NCBI RefSeq assembly: GCF_904831005.1
Contig: NZ_LR882982.1
Span: 310,001-374,000, forward strand
DNA length: 64,000 nucleotides
Reading direction: 5' to 3'
DNA from: Microbacterium hydrocarbonoxydans
GTDB lineage: Bacteria > Actinomycetota > Actinomycetes > Actinomycetales > Microbacteriaceae
Of the stretch, positions 58,001 to 64,000 are shown piece by piece. The notes below the pieces were generated by a model that worked only from the letters and a program-made list of their open reading frames with translations, did no database searches and was not told where the DNA came from. The position numbers and the translations under genes are program-made. Position 1 is the stretch's first letter. The number at the start of each line of letters is the position of its first letter.

Positions 58001-59003
58001 CATCGAGCTGCGCCTCGGCGATCCCTCGGACTCCGAGGTCAACCGCAAGGCGGCCGAGAACGTCACCTCGCTTCCCGGTCGCGGTCTCAACGACAGCGGG
58101 CTGCAGATGCTGACCGCGCTGCCTCGCATCGACGGCGTCGACGAGGCCTCATCCCTCTCCGACGGCATCGACGATCTGGCGCGCAAGGTCGCAGCCGCCT
58201 GGCATGGCCCCGCGGGACCCAAGCTGCGCCTGCTGCCGTCTCAGATCGGTCACGCCGACCTCCGTGCCGTCGCCGCTGCCGCGACCCCCGACGGAACAGA
58301 GCCCCGTGAGATCCTGCTCGGCATCGATGAAGCGAATCTCGCGCCGTTCTCGATCGACCCGATCGCCGAGCCGCTGCTGTACCTCTACGGCGACGCGGAC
58401 TCGGGCAAGTCCTCGATGCTCCGAGGCGTCGTGCACGAGATCACGCGTCTCTACGGCCCCAACGAGGCCAAGATCTTCGTTGTCGACTACCGGCGTGCTC
58501 TGCTCGGTGAGATCCCGCAGGAGTACCTGGGTGCATACCTCACCTCGCATGAGATGGCCGAGGGAGGCATGAGCGAGCTCGCCCAGTTCTTCCAGAGTCG
58601 CATCCCCGGTGCCGACGTCACCCCCGACCAGCTGCGCACGCGGTCGTGGTGGACGGGCGCCGAGGGCTTCGTGCTCATCGACGACTACGACCTGGTCTCG
58701 ACGTCGCAGGGCAACCCGATCGCCGTTCTCGCGCCGCTGCTCGCGCAGGCCGCAGACCTCGGCCTGCACGTGATCCTCACGCGCCGGACGGGAGGCGCGA
58801 GCCGCGCGGCCTACGATCCGATCATCCAGCGCATGACCGACCTCGGTGCCACCGGCATCCTGCTCTCCGGAAGCCCGGAGGAGGGCCAGCTGATCGGCAA
58901 GGTCAAGGCCATCCCGGCCATCCCCGGCCGCGCGCAGATCGTCAGCCGCGACCGCGGACTCGTCTCCGCTCAGCTCCTCTGGGTCCCGCCGAAGTATCAG
59001 TGA
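55029..59003 (+). CDS. eccC: Type VII secretion ATPase EccC (three FtsK/SpoIIIE domains)
   Basis: A 1324-residue motor that recognises substrates and drives secretion. Two membrane helices lie near residues 27-75, followed by three ATPase domains with P-loops GATGSGKS (Lys480), GAPLSGKS (Lys837) and GDADSGKS (Lys1127). The first domain has a full Walker B with glutamate (LLIVADEF); the second has LIVDGW and the third VLIDDY, as is usual for the degenerate later domains. It is a fused form (EccCa plus EccCb in one chain). ATG 55029 overlaps the RDD-FHA stop. Last gene of the plus-strand T7SS operon, closed by a bidirectional terminator. Confidence 0.97.
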   Translation: MTGPRLAPPRVPSGKVPVQAPPELQPNDGGMGVLGSLLPMLGSVGAIVMVTMSNQSVTGLLTGGMFLLSSLGFVAVNGWRQRSQRQAATLSSRREYLAYLTELRQTVRVAARQQRRAANWHLPAPSALPYIAEERTRVWERNVNDPDFLSVRVGTSDQPLCITLEAPELPPLAQLDPVAASAAHRFMLTHEMQKNLPVGITLRDYARIEITGDENESRALARAILLHAATMHDPDTVQIVVAADAAVLPQWEWTKWLPHTHSRTVRDGLGAARMIGSQLSELEDMLPAEVRERSRFARDGSSPTLPHIVILTDGASTSFNDVLVSGDGVQGVTVIDLPSRWADLEDPHALRIAFDPASKGSRAELVSLQVSTRPFDADGISIVEAEATARRLMPLYSGGTAIAKKKSSTDQAELVELLGLPDVRDIDLDAAWSPRLERDRLRVPIGQTEDGSPLILDIKESAQQGMGPHGLIIGATGSGKSEVLRTLVLALAMTHSPEQLNFVLVDFKGGATFAGMADMPHVSAIITNLGDEISLVDRMQDALQGEMVRRQELLRATGPFANVADYEKARRGGRTDLAPLPALLIVADEFSELLSAKPEFVDTFVNIGRLGRSLQVHLLLSSQRLEEGKLRGLDTHLSYRIGLRTFSAAESRTVLGVPDAYHLPTQPGAGILKSDTETMTQFRAAYVSGPPPRRRRRASSGSTQSTGSTAVELFTAAPVWRAETPVDEPEVVVDAEPEEKRNTFEIAVEMMSGRGPSAHQVWLPPLETPATLDQLFGDLVEDPALGLISPRWRGAAALTVPLGIVDVPLEQRRETLAVSLGGAAGHMAIVGAPLSGKSTLARTALVALALTHTPQEVQFFVIDFGGGSFAGLQRFTHVSGVATRSEPDIVRRTVAEITSLLNAREVYFRQNGIDSIDTYRQRRAQGMADDGYGDIFLIVDGWGTLRAEFDMLEPQIQAIAARGLTYGVHVVITAARWMEVRANLKDLIGTRIELRLGDPSDSEVNRKAAENVTSLPGRGLNDSGLQMLTALPRIDGVDEASSLSDGIDDLARKVAAAWHGPAGPKLRLLPSQIGHADLRAVAAAATPDGTEPREILLGIDEANLAPFSIDPIAEPLLYLYGDADSGKSSMLRGVVHEITRLYGPNEAKIFVVDYRRALLGEIPQEYLGAYLTSHEMAEGGMSELAQFFQSRIPGADVTPDQLRTRSWWTGAEGFVLIDDYDLVSTSQGNPIAVLAPLLAQAADLGLHVILTRRTGGASRAAYDPIIQRMTDLGATGILLSGSPEEGQLIGKVKAIPAIPGRAQIVSRDRGLVSAQLLWVPPKYQ

Positions 59004-59020
59004 GACTCACGCGCTGACGC

Positions 59021-59054
59021 AGAAGGCCCGCCGACGTCCGTCGGCGGGCCTTCT
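59021..59054. terminator. Bidirectional terminator after eccC
   Basis: AGAAGGCCCGCCGAC (59021-59035) and its exact inverse (59040-59054) enclose a four-base loop. The 15-base stem lies between the convergent eccC and resolvase-like genes and can serve both; each arm's outer end gives a short T or A bias. Confidence 0.88.
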
Positions 59055-59064
59055 CACGTGCGGT

Positions 59065-59535
59065 TCAGCGCACCGCGTCGGCGAGGTGCCGGGCGTCGTG
59101 GCTCAGCACCTTGACGATGATGCCGTGGCGGCGCAGCTCAGCGGCGGTGCGGACTCCTTCATCGGCATCGCGCCCGAGCGCGTTGATGTTGGCCACCACG
59201 AGCACATCGCCCTTGTTCAGGGTGGCGATGAGGCGCGAGAGCCGGTCGCTCCAGCTCTCGAGGATGTCGGGGGCCGGGTGCCGGAATCCCTCGATCGGCA
59301 CACCGAACCGAGTCAGATCGTCTCGCTGCTCGACGACCGACGGCATCCCCTCGCGCGACACGACGAGACCGACCAGCCGTGACCCGTCGGGGCGGGCGAG
59401 CCAGAAGTCGCGATTCCGCTGCAGTTCGGTGAAGCACTTGGGGCATTCCGCGGCCGCATGCGGCAGGTGCAGCGGACTCGTCAGGGCCTCGTCGACGGAT
59501 GCCGTCGCCTTCATGGGATCGATCGTCTCGCTCAT
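59065..59535 (-). CDS. Degenerate resolvase-like (serine recombinase fold) protein
   Basis: A 156-residue protein. Residues about 60-155 resemble the catalytic domain of serine resolvases: LVGLVVSREG, then NKGDVLVVANINALGRDADEGVRTAAELRRHGIIVKVLS, the counterpart of the GDTLVVWKLDRLGR segment. The conserved Asp-Arg there is replaced by Asn-Ala, the usual Arg-x-Ser start is missing, and there is no DNA-binding tail. A CPKC pair near residue 30 could be half a zinc site. ATG 59535 has GGAGG six bases upstream; an open frame extends to 59661 without a good start. It is probably a domesticated, catalytically inactive relative; function unknown. Confidence 0.7.
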   Translation of the reverse strand: MSETIDPMKATASVDEALTSPLHLPHAAAECPKCFTELQRNRDFWLARPDGSRLVGLVVSREGMPSVVEQRDDLTRFGVPIEGFRHPAPDILESWSDRLSRLIATLNKGDVLVVANINALGRDADEGVRTAAELRRHGIIVKVLSHDARHLADAVR

Positions 59536-59587
59536 CGCGCACCTCCAGCATCCATTGTGCCCTGATTCGCGACGCGGCGGTGGCCTT

Positions 59588-60577
59588 TCAGAGCATCCCG
59601 AGCGCTCTGACCGCGTCTCGCTCTTCGACCAGCTCGGCGATCGATGCGTCGATGCGGGCACGGGCCTGATCGCTCATCTCGAGTCCCTCGACGATGCGCC
59701 ACTCTCCGTCGATCGCACGCACCGGGAACGACGAGATCAGGCCAGCGGGAACGCCGTACTCGCCGTGGGACACGACGCCCGCCGACGTCCAGTCGTCGGT
59801 GCCGCGCACCCAGTCGCGCACGTGATCGATGGCTGCGCTCGCGGCGGAGGCCACGGATGACGACCCGCGCACACGGATGATCTCGGCGCCGCGCTTCGCG
59901 ACCCGGGGGATGTAGGTGTCGGCGAGCCACGTGGGGACGTCTCCGACGATGGCCTGCAGTGCATCGGTCACCGGACGCCCGGCGACCGTCGCGTGCGACA
60001 CGTCAGGGAACTGCGTCGCCGAGTGGTTGCCCCAGATCGGTACGCGACGGATCGTGTCGACCGGAGCGGCGAGAGTGTGGGCGAGCTGGGCGCGCGCGCG
60101 GTTCTCGTCCAGCCTGGTCAATGCCGTGAAGCGCTCGGCCGGAACGCCGTCTGCGGCGGCCGCAGCGATCAGGGCGTTCGTGTTCGCAGGATTTCCGACC
60201 ACGGTCACCCGCACGTCCGACGAGGCGTGCGCGGCGATCGCTGCGCCCTGAGGCCCGAAGATGCCCGCGTTCGCGGCGAGAAGGTCACCGCGCTCCATGC
60301 CAGGACCGCGAGGACGCGCGCCGACGAGCAGGGCGAGCTCGCATCCGTCGAAGCCGACCGCAGGATCGTCGGTGACTTCGACGTGGTCGAGCAGCCCGAA
60401 GGCTCCGTCCTGCAGCTCGAGAGCCGCCCCCTCGGCGGCGCCGAGGCCCTGCGGGATCTCGAGCAGCCGAAGCCGCACCTTCTCTTCGGGGCCGAGCAGG
60501 TCTCCTGCGGCGATGCGGAAGAGCAGCGCGTACCCGATCTGTCCGCCTGCGCCGGTGATCGTGATCGTGGTGGTCAT
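59588..60577 (-). CDS. mdh: Malate dehydrogenase
   Basis: A 329-residue NAD-dependent enzyme of the TCA cycle. It has the nucleotide-binding [11 protein letters not shown], substrate-binding arginines in [26 protein letters not shown], the LTRLDENRA catalytic Asp/Arg segment and the catalytic His in [12 protein letters not shown]. Length and motifs match the cytosolic/actinobacterial type. ATG 60577; divergent from the metallopeptidase gene with 67 bases between. Confidence 0.97.
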   Translation of the reverse strand: MTTTITITGAGGQIGYALLFRIAAGDLLGPEEKVRLRLLEIPQGLGAAEGAALELQDGAFGLLDHVEVTDDPAVGFDGCELALLVGARPRGPGMERGDLLAANAGIFGPQGAAIAAHASSDVRVTVVGNPANTNALIAAAAADGVPAERFTALTRLDENRARAQLAHTLAAPVDTIRRVPIWGNHSATQFPDVSHATVAGRPVTDALQAIVGDVPTWLADTYIPRVAKRGAEIIRVRGSSSVASAASAAIDHVRDWVRGTDDWTSAGVVSHGEYGVPAGLISSFPVRAIDGEWRIVEGLEMSDQARARIDASIAELVEERDAVRALGML

Positions 60578-60644
60578 GAGTCGAGCCTACGACCGGCAGA
60601 GCGCCGATGTGCCCCTGAATCGGTGTGCAGAGTACCCTCGTGGC

Positions 60645-61526
60645 ATGACCTTCAATCCCGACGCCGACGTCTCAGGAAACACCGCTCGCCGCCGCGGGCG
60701 CGGTGCAGTCGTCGCCGGAGCGGGCGGTGTCGGGCTGCTCGGCATCATCGCGCTGATCGCCGGTCCGCTGCTCGGTATCGACCTCACCGGTCTGCTCGGC
60801 GGCACGGGCGGCACGGGTGGTGGCGCGGAGCCGTCAGAGGGCAGCGTGATCGAGAATTGCCTGACCGGTGAAGACGCCAACGAGAGGGTCGACTGCAGGG
60901 TCGCGAGTTCGCAGCTGGCCCTCGACGGGTTCTGGGAGGACCACGTCGAGCCGTACAGGGCCCCTGGATTCATCATCGTCGACGGTTCGACGGCGACCGG
61001 ATGCGGCACCGCCTCGAACGCCGTCGGCCCGTTCTACTGCCCGCCGGACGAGACCGTGTACATCGACCCCTCGTTCTTCGAGCTGATGCAGCAGCAGTTC
61101 GGCGCCTCGGCCGGCAATCTCGCGCAGCTCTACATCGTCGGCCACGAGTGGGGCCACCACGTGCAATACATCACCGGCGACATGGAGAAGTACCCCAACA
61201 ACGGCACAGGTCCTGACAGCAACGGCGTGCGCATCGAGCTGCAGGCCGATTGCTATGCGGGAGCGTGGATCGGCCAGATGACGCAGGAGAAGGACAAGAA
61301 CGGGGTTCCGTACCTCCAGACGCCGACCGAGGCAGAGCTGCAGGATGCCGTGAATGCGGCGTACACCGTGGGCGACGACCACATTCAGGAGCAGTCGGGC
61401 TTCGTGAACCCCGAGAGCTTCACGCACGGCACGAGCGAGCAGCGGCAGGGGTGGTTCGCGACCGGGTACAAGTACGGCCTCGACAGGTGCGCCGAGCCGC
61501 TCACCGCAGCCCCCGGCGACCTGTGA
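60645..61526 (+). CDS. Neutral zinc metallopeptidase (YpfJ-like)
   Basis: A 293-residue protein with a cytoplasmic basic N-terminus, one membrane helix (about 25-47, AVVAGAGGVGLLGIIALIAG) and an extracytoplasmic zinc-peptidase domain of the putative neutral zinc metallopeptidase family. The HExxH motif is VGHEWGHHVQ, with a third ligand expected in the conserved RIELQADCYAGAW segment. Paired cysteines flank the domain. Substrates of the family are unknown. ATG 60645; the next gene begins 10 bases after its stop, suggesting co-transcription. Confidence 0.93.
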   Translation: MTFNPDADVSGNTARRRGRGAVVAGAGGVGLLGIIALIAGPLLGIDLTGLLGGTGGTGGGAEPSEGSVIENCLTGEDANERVDCRVASSQLALDGFWEDHVEPYRAPGFIIVDGSTATGCGTASNAVGPFYCPPDETVYIDPSFFELMQQQFGASAGNLAQLYIVGHEWGHHVQYITGDMEKYPNNGTGPDSNGVRIELQADCYAGAWIGQMTQEKDKNGVPYLQTPTEAELQDAVNAAYTVGDDHIQEQSGFVNPESFTHGTSEQRQGWFATGYKYGLDRCAEPLTAAPGDL

Positions 61527-61536
61527 GGGTGAGGAC

Positions 61537-62499
61537 ATGACCCTCGACGCGCTGTACCCGCCGATCGAACCGCACGCGACGGGCGAGCTGCTCGTCGGCG
61601 ACGGCCACCGTGTGTACTGGGAGGTGAGTGGAAACCCCGACGGCAAGCCCGTGGTCTTCCTGCACGGAGGTCCGGGAAGCGGCACCTCAGCGTGGCAGCG
61701 CCGCTTCTTCGATCCCGAGAGGTACCGGATCGTGCTGTTCGATCAGCGTGGCTGCGGGCGCAGCACGCCGCACGCGAGCGCTCCGGACGCGGACCTGCGC
61801 TTCATCACCACCGCGAGTCTCATCGCGGACATCGAGCTGCTGCGCCGCAATCTCGGCATCCCCCGCTGGCAGGTCTTCGGTGGATCCTGGGGGAGTGCCC
61901 TGGCGCTCGCTTACGCGCAGGCACATCCGGATGTCGTCAGCGAACTCGTGCTGCGCGGAATCTTCACGCTCCGGCGCGAAGAGCTGGAGTGGTTCTATGA
62001 GGGTGGGGCCGCGGCGCTGTTCCCGGATCTGTGGGAGGAGTTCGTCGCGCAGATCCCGGTTCTCGAGCGCTCCCACATGATCGAGGCGTATCACCGACGC
62101 CTGTTCGACCCCGATCCGGCGGTGCATCAGCCGGCGGCGCTCGCCTGGTCGCGCTGGGAGGCGTCTACGGTGACGTTGCGTCCCGATGCCGCGCAGATCG
62201 AGGCGATGTCCGATCCTCGGGCCGCCACAGCGTTCGCGCGCATCGAGAACCACTTCTTCGTGAACCGCGGGTGGTGGACCGAAGGCCAGCTGATCGCCGG
62301 CGTCGACGTCATCCGTCATATCCCCACGGTCATCGTCCAGGGACGCCACGATGTCTGCACGCCCATGATGACCGCGTGGGACCTGCATCGCGCCTGGCCC
62401 GAGGCCGACTTCGTCGTGGTCGACGACGCGGGGCACTCGGCGACGGAACCCGGGATCCAGGCCGCTCTGCGGGAGACGACCGACCGCTTCGCCGCCTGA
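61537..62499 (+). CDS. pip: Proline iminopeptidase
   Basis: A 320-residue alpha/beta-hydrolase that releases N-terminal proline from peptides. It has the oxyanion HGGPGSG, the DQRGCGRS motif typical of S33 prolyl aminopeptidases, the nucleophile Ser in GGSWGS, the late Asp in GRHDVCTP and the catalytic His in DAGHSATE. ATG 61537, cytoplasmic. It follows the metallopeptidase after 10 bases and is likely in one operon with it. Confidence 0.95.
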   Translation: MTLDALYPPIEPHATGELLVGDGHRVYWEVSGNPDGKPVVFLHGGPGSGTSAWQRRFFDPERYRIVLFDQRGCGRSTPHASAPDADLRFITTASLIADIELLRRNLGIPRWQVFGGSWGSALALAYAQAHPDVVSELVLRGIFTLRREELEWFYEGGAAALFPDLWEEFVAQIPVLERSHMIEAYHRRLFDPDPAVHQPAALAWSRWEASTVTLRPDAAQIEAMSDPRAATAFARIENHFFVNRGWWTEGQLIAGVDVIRHIPTVIVQGRHDVCTPMMTAWDLHRAWPEADFVVVDDAGHSATEPGIQAALRETTDRFAA

Positions 62500-62545
62500 G
62501 GGCAGCGGGCCCGAACCTCGCCGGGCTCGAGGGCGCCGCGTGCTC

Positions 62546-64000
62546 TCAGGCGCGCAGCGCCTTCGCGAGCGTCTTCACGAGTCCGAGCGCACCGCCGTCC
62601 GCGCGGAAGCGCGTCAGGCCTTCGCTCACCGCGGCTCCCGTGCGCGCTGATACGAACCATGGCGGCTTCGGCAGGATCGTGCGGCGGCTGCTGCGTCCTG
62701 ACGGTCGCAGCGATCCGGGCACCCAGCGCGGGAACGGACGGAAGGGCGCGCGCAGGACCGAGCGCTCGACGCGATCGAGCAGCAGTGCGTTGTGCACGAC
62801 TCCGATGCCGCTGCCGACACTCTCGAGCGTGTTGCCCGGGAATGCACCCCAGGTCAGGGTGGGGGTGATGAACGCGAAGGCGGTCCAGCCGTTGATGGCG
62901 ATCGATCCGTACCGCAGGTCAGCGATGGCTCGGTCGAAGCCGCTGCCCAGCGACTTCTCGGTCGCGGGGTCGATCAGGAGGTTGGCGCCGAGCGTGCCCG
63001 CCAGTCGGTCGTTCGCATATGCCACCGCGGCATCGAGGAACTCCTGTCCGTGGCCCGGCACAGTGACGACTCCGAGCACCGGCGCGAAGTACTCGGTGCT
63101 CTGGAGGGCGGAGGCGTCGTCGTGGGGGTCGATCTCGACCAGCATCCGGTCTCCCAGCACGAGGGCATCCGGGTAGTCCTGGGCCGCACTGTCCATGCGA
63201 GCCGTCGAACCCGGGTACCAGGTGGGGCGCTCGGGGGCGTTGGCGTACGCACGCCGCAGCGCTGCGCGGAACTGGTCGGCCTGCGCCCAGTCAGCGGACA
63301 TGATGACGACCTGACCCGCGATGCAGTTGTGTCCGCTGTTCTGCAGACGCATGGTCGCCACATGCTCGGCCTGGTACGTGAGATCGGCCGCGGTCCACTC
63401 GCCGGGCACGATGATGATCGGCGAGACCCCGCCGAGTTCTGCGGTGATCGGCTTCTCGAGCCGAGGGTGACCCTCGCGACGGCGTCGCGTGGCGGCGGAG
63501 CCGGTGCCCCACACGATCGCATCGAAGGTCTGGCCAGAGCCTGTGATGTGCACGTGAACGAGGTCCGGGTGCGCGGTCAGATACTCGCCCACGGCAGGGC
63601 CGCCGCGCACGATGCGCATGAGGCCCAGGGAGATGAGCGGCGCGAAGGCGCGTTTGTACACCGGCACGAGCGAATCCTGCGTCGGGTTGACCTTGAGCAG
63701 CGCAGTGCGGTTGTGCGCGAGCAGTTCATAGAGCACATCGAGCACAGGAATCGACGTGACGTTGCCGGCGCCGAGCACCAGCCCCGCGCCTCCCGACTCG
63801 CCGGGGGTCCGCTGGGCCAGGCCCGCATTCGAGCGTGCGGCGTGGGGAGTGACACCGGGTTCGAGCCAGACCTCGCCCGCGAAGCCCGCGAGCAGGAAGC
63901 GGTCGATCGCGGTCAGAGGGAAGGCGTGCACACGGGTGCGTCCACCGGGCGCCCGATCGATGCGGATGCCGTCGAGCGGGTTGATTCCGCCTGCGAGACG
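62546..64000 (-). CDS. Aldehyde dehydrogenase family protein (5' end beyond window)
   Basis: The visible 484 residues form most of an aldehyde-dehydrogenase-like enzyme. The general-base Glu region is ITAELGGVSPIII and the catalytic Cys lies in NSGHNCIAGQ. The NAD-binding and oligomer segments follow the usual order. The reading frame stays open to the right edge, so the start is outside; the GTG at 63931 is internal, because sensible sequence (LAGGINPLDGIRID) continues before it. The visible part is already near full ALDH length, so the protein is longer than the ordinary 480-500 residues. The substrate is not evident. Convergent with pip. Confidence 0.88.
   Translation of the reverse strand, partial: RLAGGINPLDGIRIDRAPGGRTRVHAFPLTAIDRFLLAGFAGEVWLEPGVTPHAARSNAGLAQRTPGESGGAGLVLGAGNVTSIPVLDVLYELLAHNRTALLKVNPTQDSLVPVYKRAFAPLISLGLMRIVRGGPAVGEYLTAHPDLVHVHITGSGQTFDAIVWGTGSAATRRRREGHPRLEKPITAELGGVSPIIIVPGEWTAADLTYQAEHVATMRLQNSGHNCIAGQVVIMSADWAQADQFRAALRRAYANAPERPTWYPGSTARMDSAAQDYPDALVLGDRMLVEIDPHDDASALQSTEYFAPVLGVVTVPGHGQEFLDAAVAYANDRLAGTLGANLLIDPATEKSLGSGFDRAIADLRYGSIAINGWTAFAFITPTLTWGAFPGNTLESVGSGIGVVHNALLLDRVERSVLRAPFRPFPRWVPGSLRPSGRSSRRTILPKPPWFVSARTGAAVSEGLTRFRADGGALGLVKTLAKALRA

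Noticed and set aside
59065..59535. Resolvase-like gene as the edge of a mobile island carrying the T7SS
   Set aside because: The protein lacks catalytic residues, no attachment repeats were seen, and base composition does not change across the locus.

Overview
The window is high-GC DNA with tightly packed genes, frequent GTG starts and many 4-bp ATGA/GTGA overlaps. Its gene content (13E12/DUF222 HNH protein, LAXTG-anchored surface protein, mycobacterial-type type VII secretion genes) points to an actinobacterium. The protein sequences look most like Microbacteriaceae, probably Microbacterium; this is inference from family resemblance, with no rRNA gene in the window to confirm it. I see no tRNA, rRNA, CRISPR array, insertion sequence or prophage.

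Left part (1-26.8 kb) is a mixed chromosomal region: an ECF-type importer with a DtxR/IdeR-like operator, a large secreted subtilase, a REP-like intergenic repeat, pirin, a small lipoprotein, a GNAT protein, RecQ, a fused double-TetR regulator divergent from an MFS transporter and GH3 glycosidase (with a paired operator between them), a 1852-residue repeat-rich wall protein, a DUF5819/HTTM membrane pair, an acyl-CoA oxidase-like enzyme, a zinc alcohol dehydrogenase, a 13E12-family HNH protein and 3-methyladenine glycosylase I.

Centre (26.9-42.3 kb) is one overlapping eight-gene operon: Ser/Thr kinase, giant Ig/FN3 extracellular protein, MoxR ATPase, DUF58 protein, TgpA-type transglutaminase-like protein, FHA protein, PP2C phosphatase and a small membrane protein. 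The order matches the PFNA cluster known from Bifidobacterium (pkb2-fn3-aaa-duf58-tgm-cprot-prpC). The transglutaminase domain has lost its Cys and His, and the Ig/FN3 gene appears to carry a one-base frameshift near its 3' end.

Directly after it (42.4-59.0 kb) lies an atypical type VII secretion (ESX/T7SS) locus: mycosin, EccB and EccD on the minus strand; then, on the plus strand, a second mycosin, two WXG100 proteins, a small coiled protein, a third mycosin, a Gly/Pro-rich protein, a second EccD-like protein, an RDD-FHA protein and a three-ATPase EccC. EccA and EccE are not seen. The second mycosin sits behind a duplicated leader that still holds a decayed WXG100 gene start, so part of the locus arose by tandem duplication followed by deletion.

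The most interesting idea is that the two blocks form one phospho-regulated secretion/surface system. Two intact FHA domains, a kinase and a phosphatase coexist with repeated acidic-x-Thr-Val-x-x-x-Arg motifs in two PFNA-block proteins, and with a GarA/OdhI-like ETTSxFR motif in a small T7SS protein. The right end (59.1-64.0 kb) holds a degenerate resolvase-like protein, malate dehydrogenase, a neutral zinc metallopeptidase, proline iminopeptidase and a truncated aldehyde dehydrogenase.
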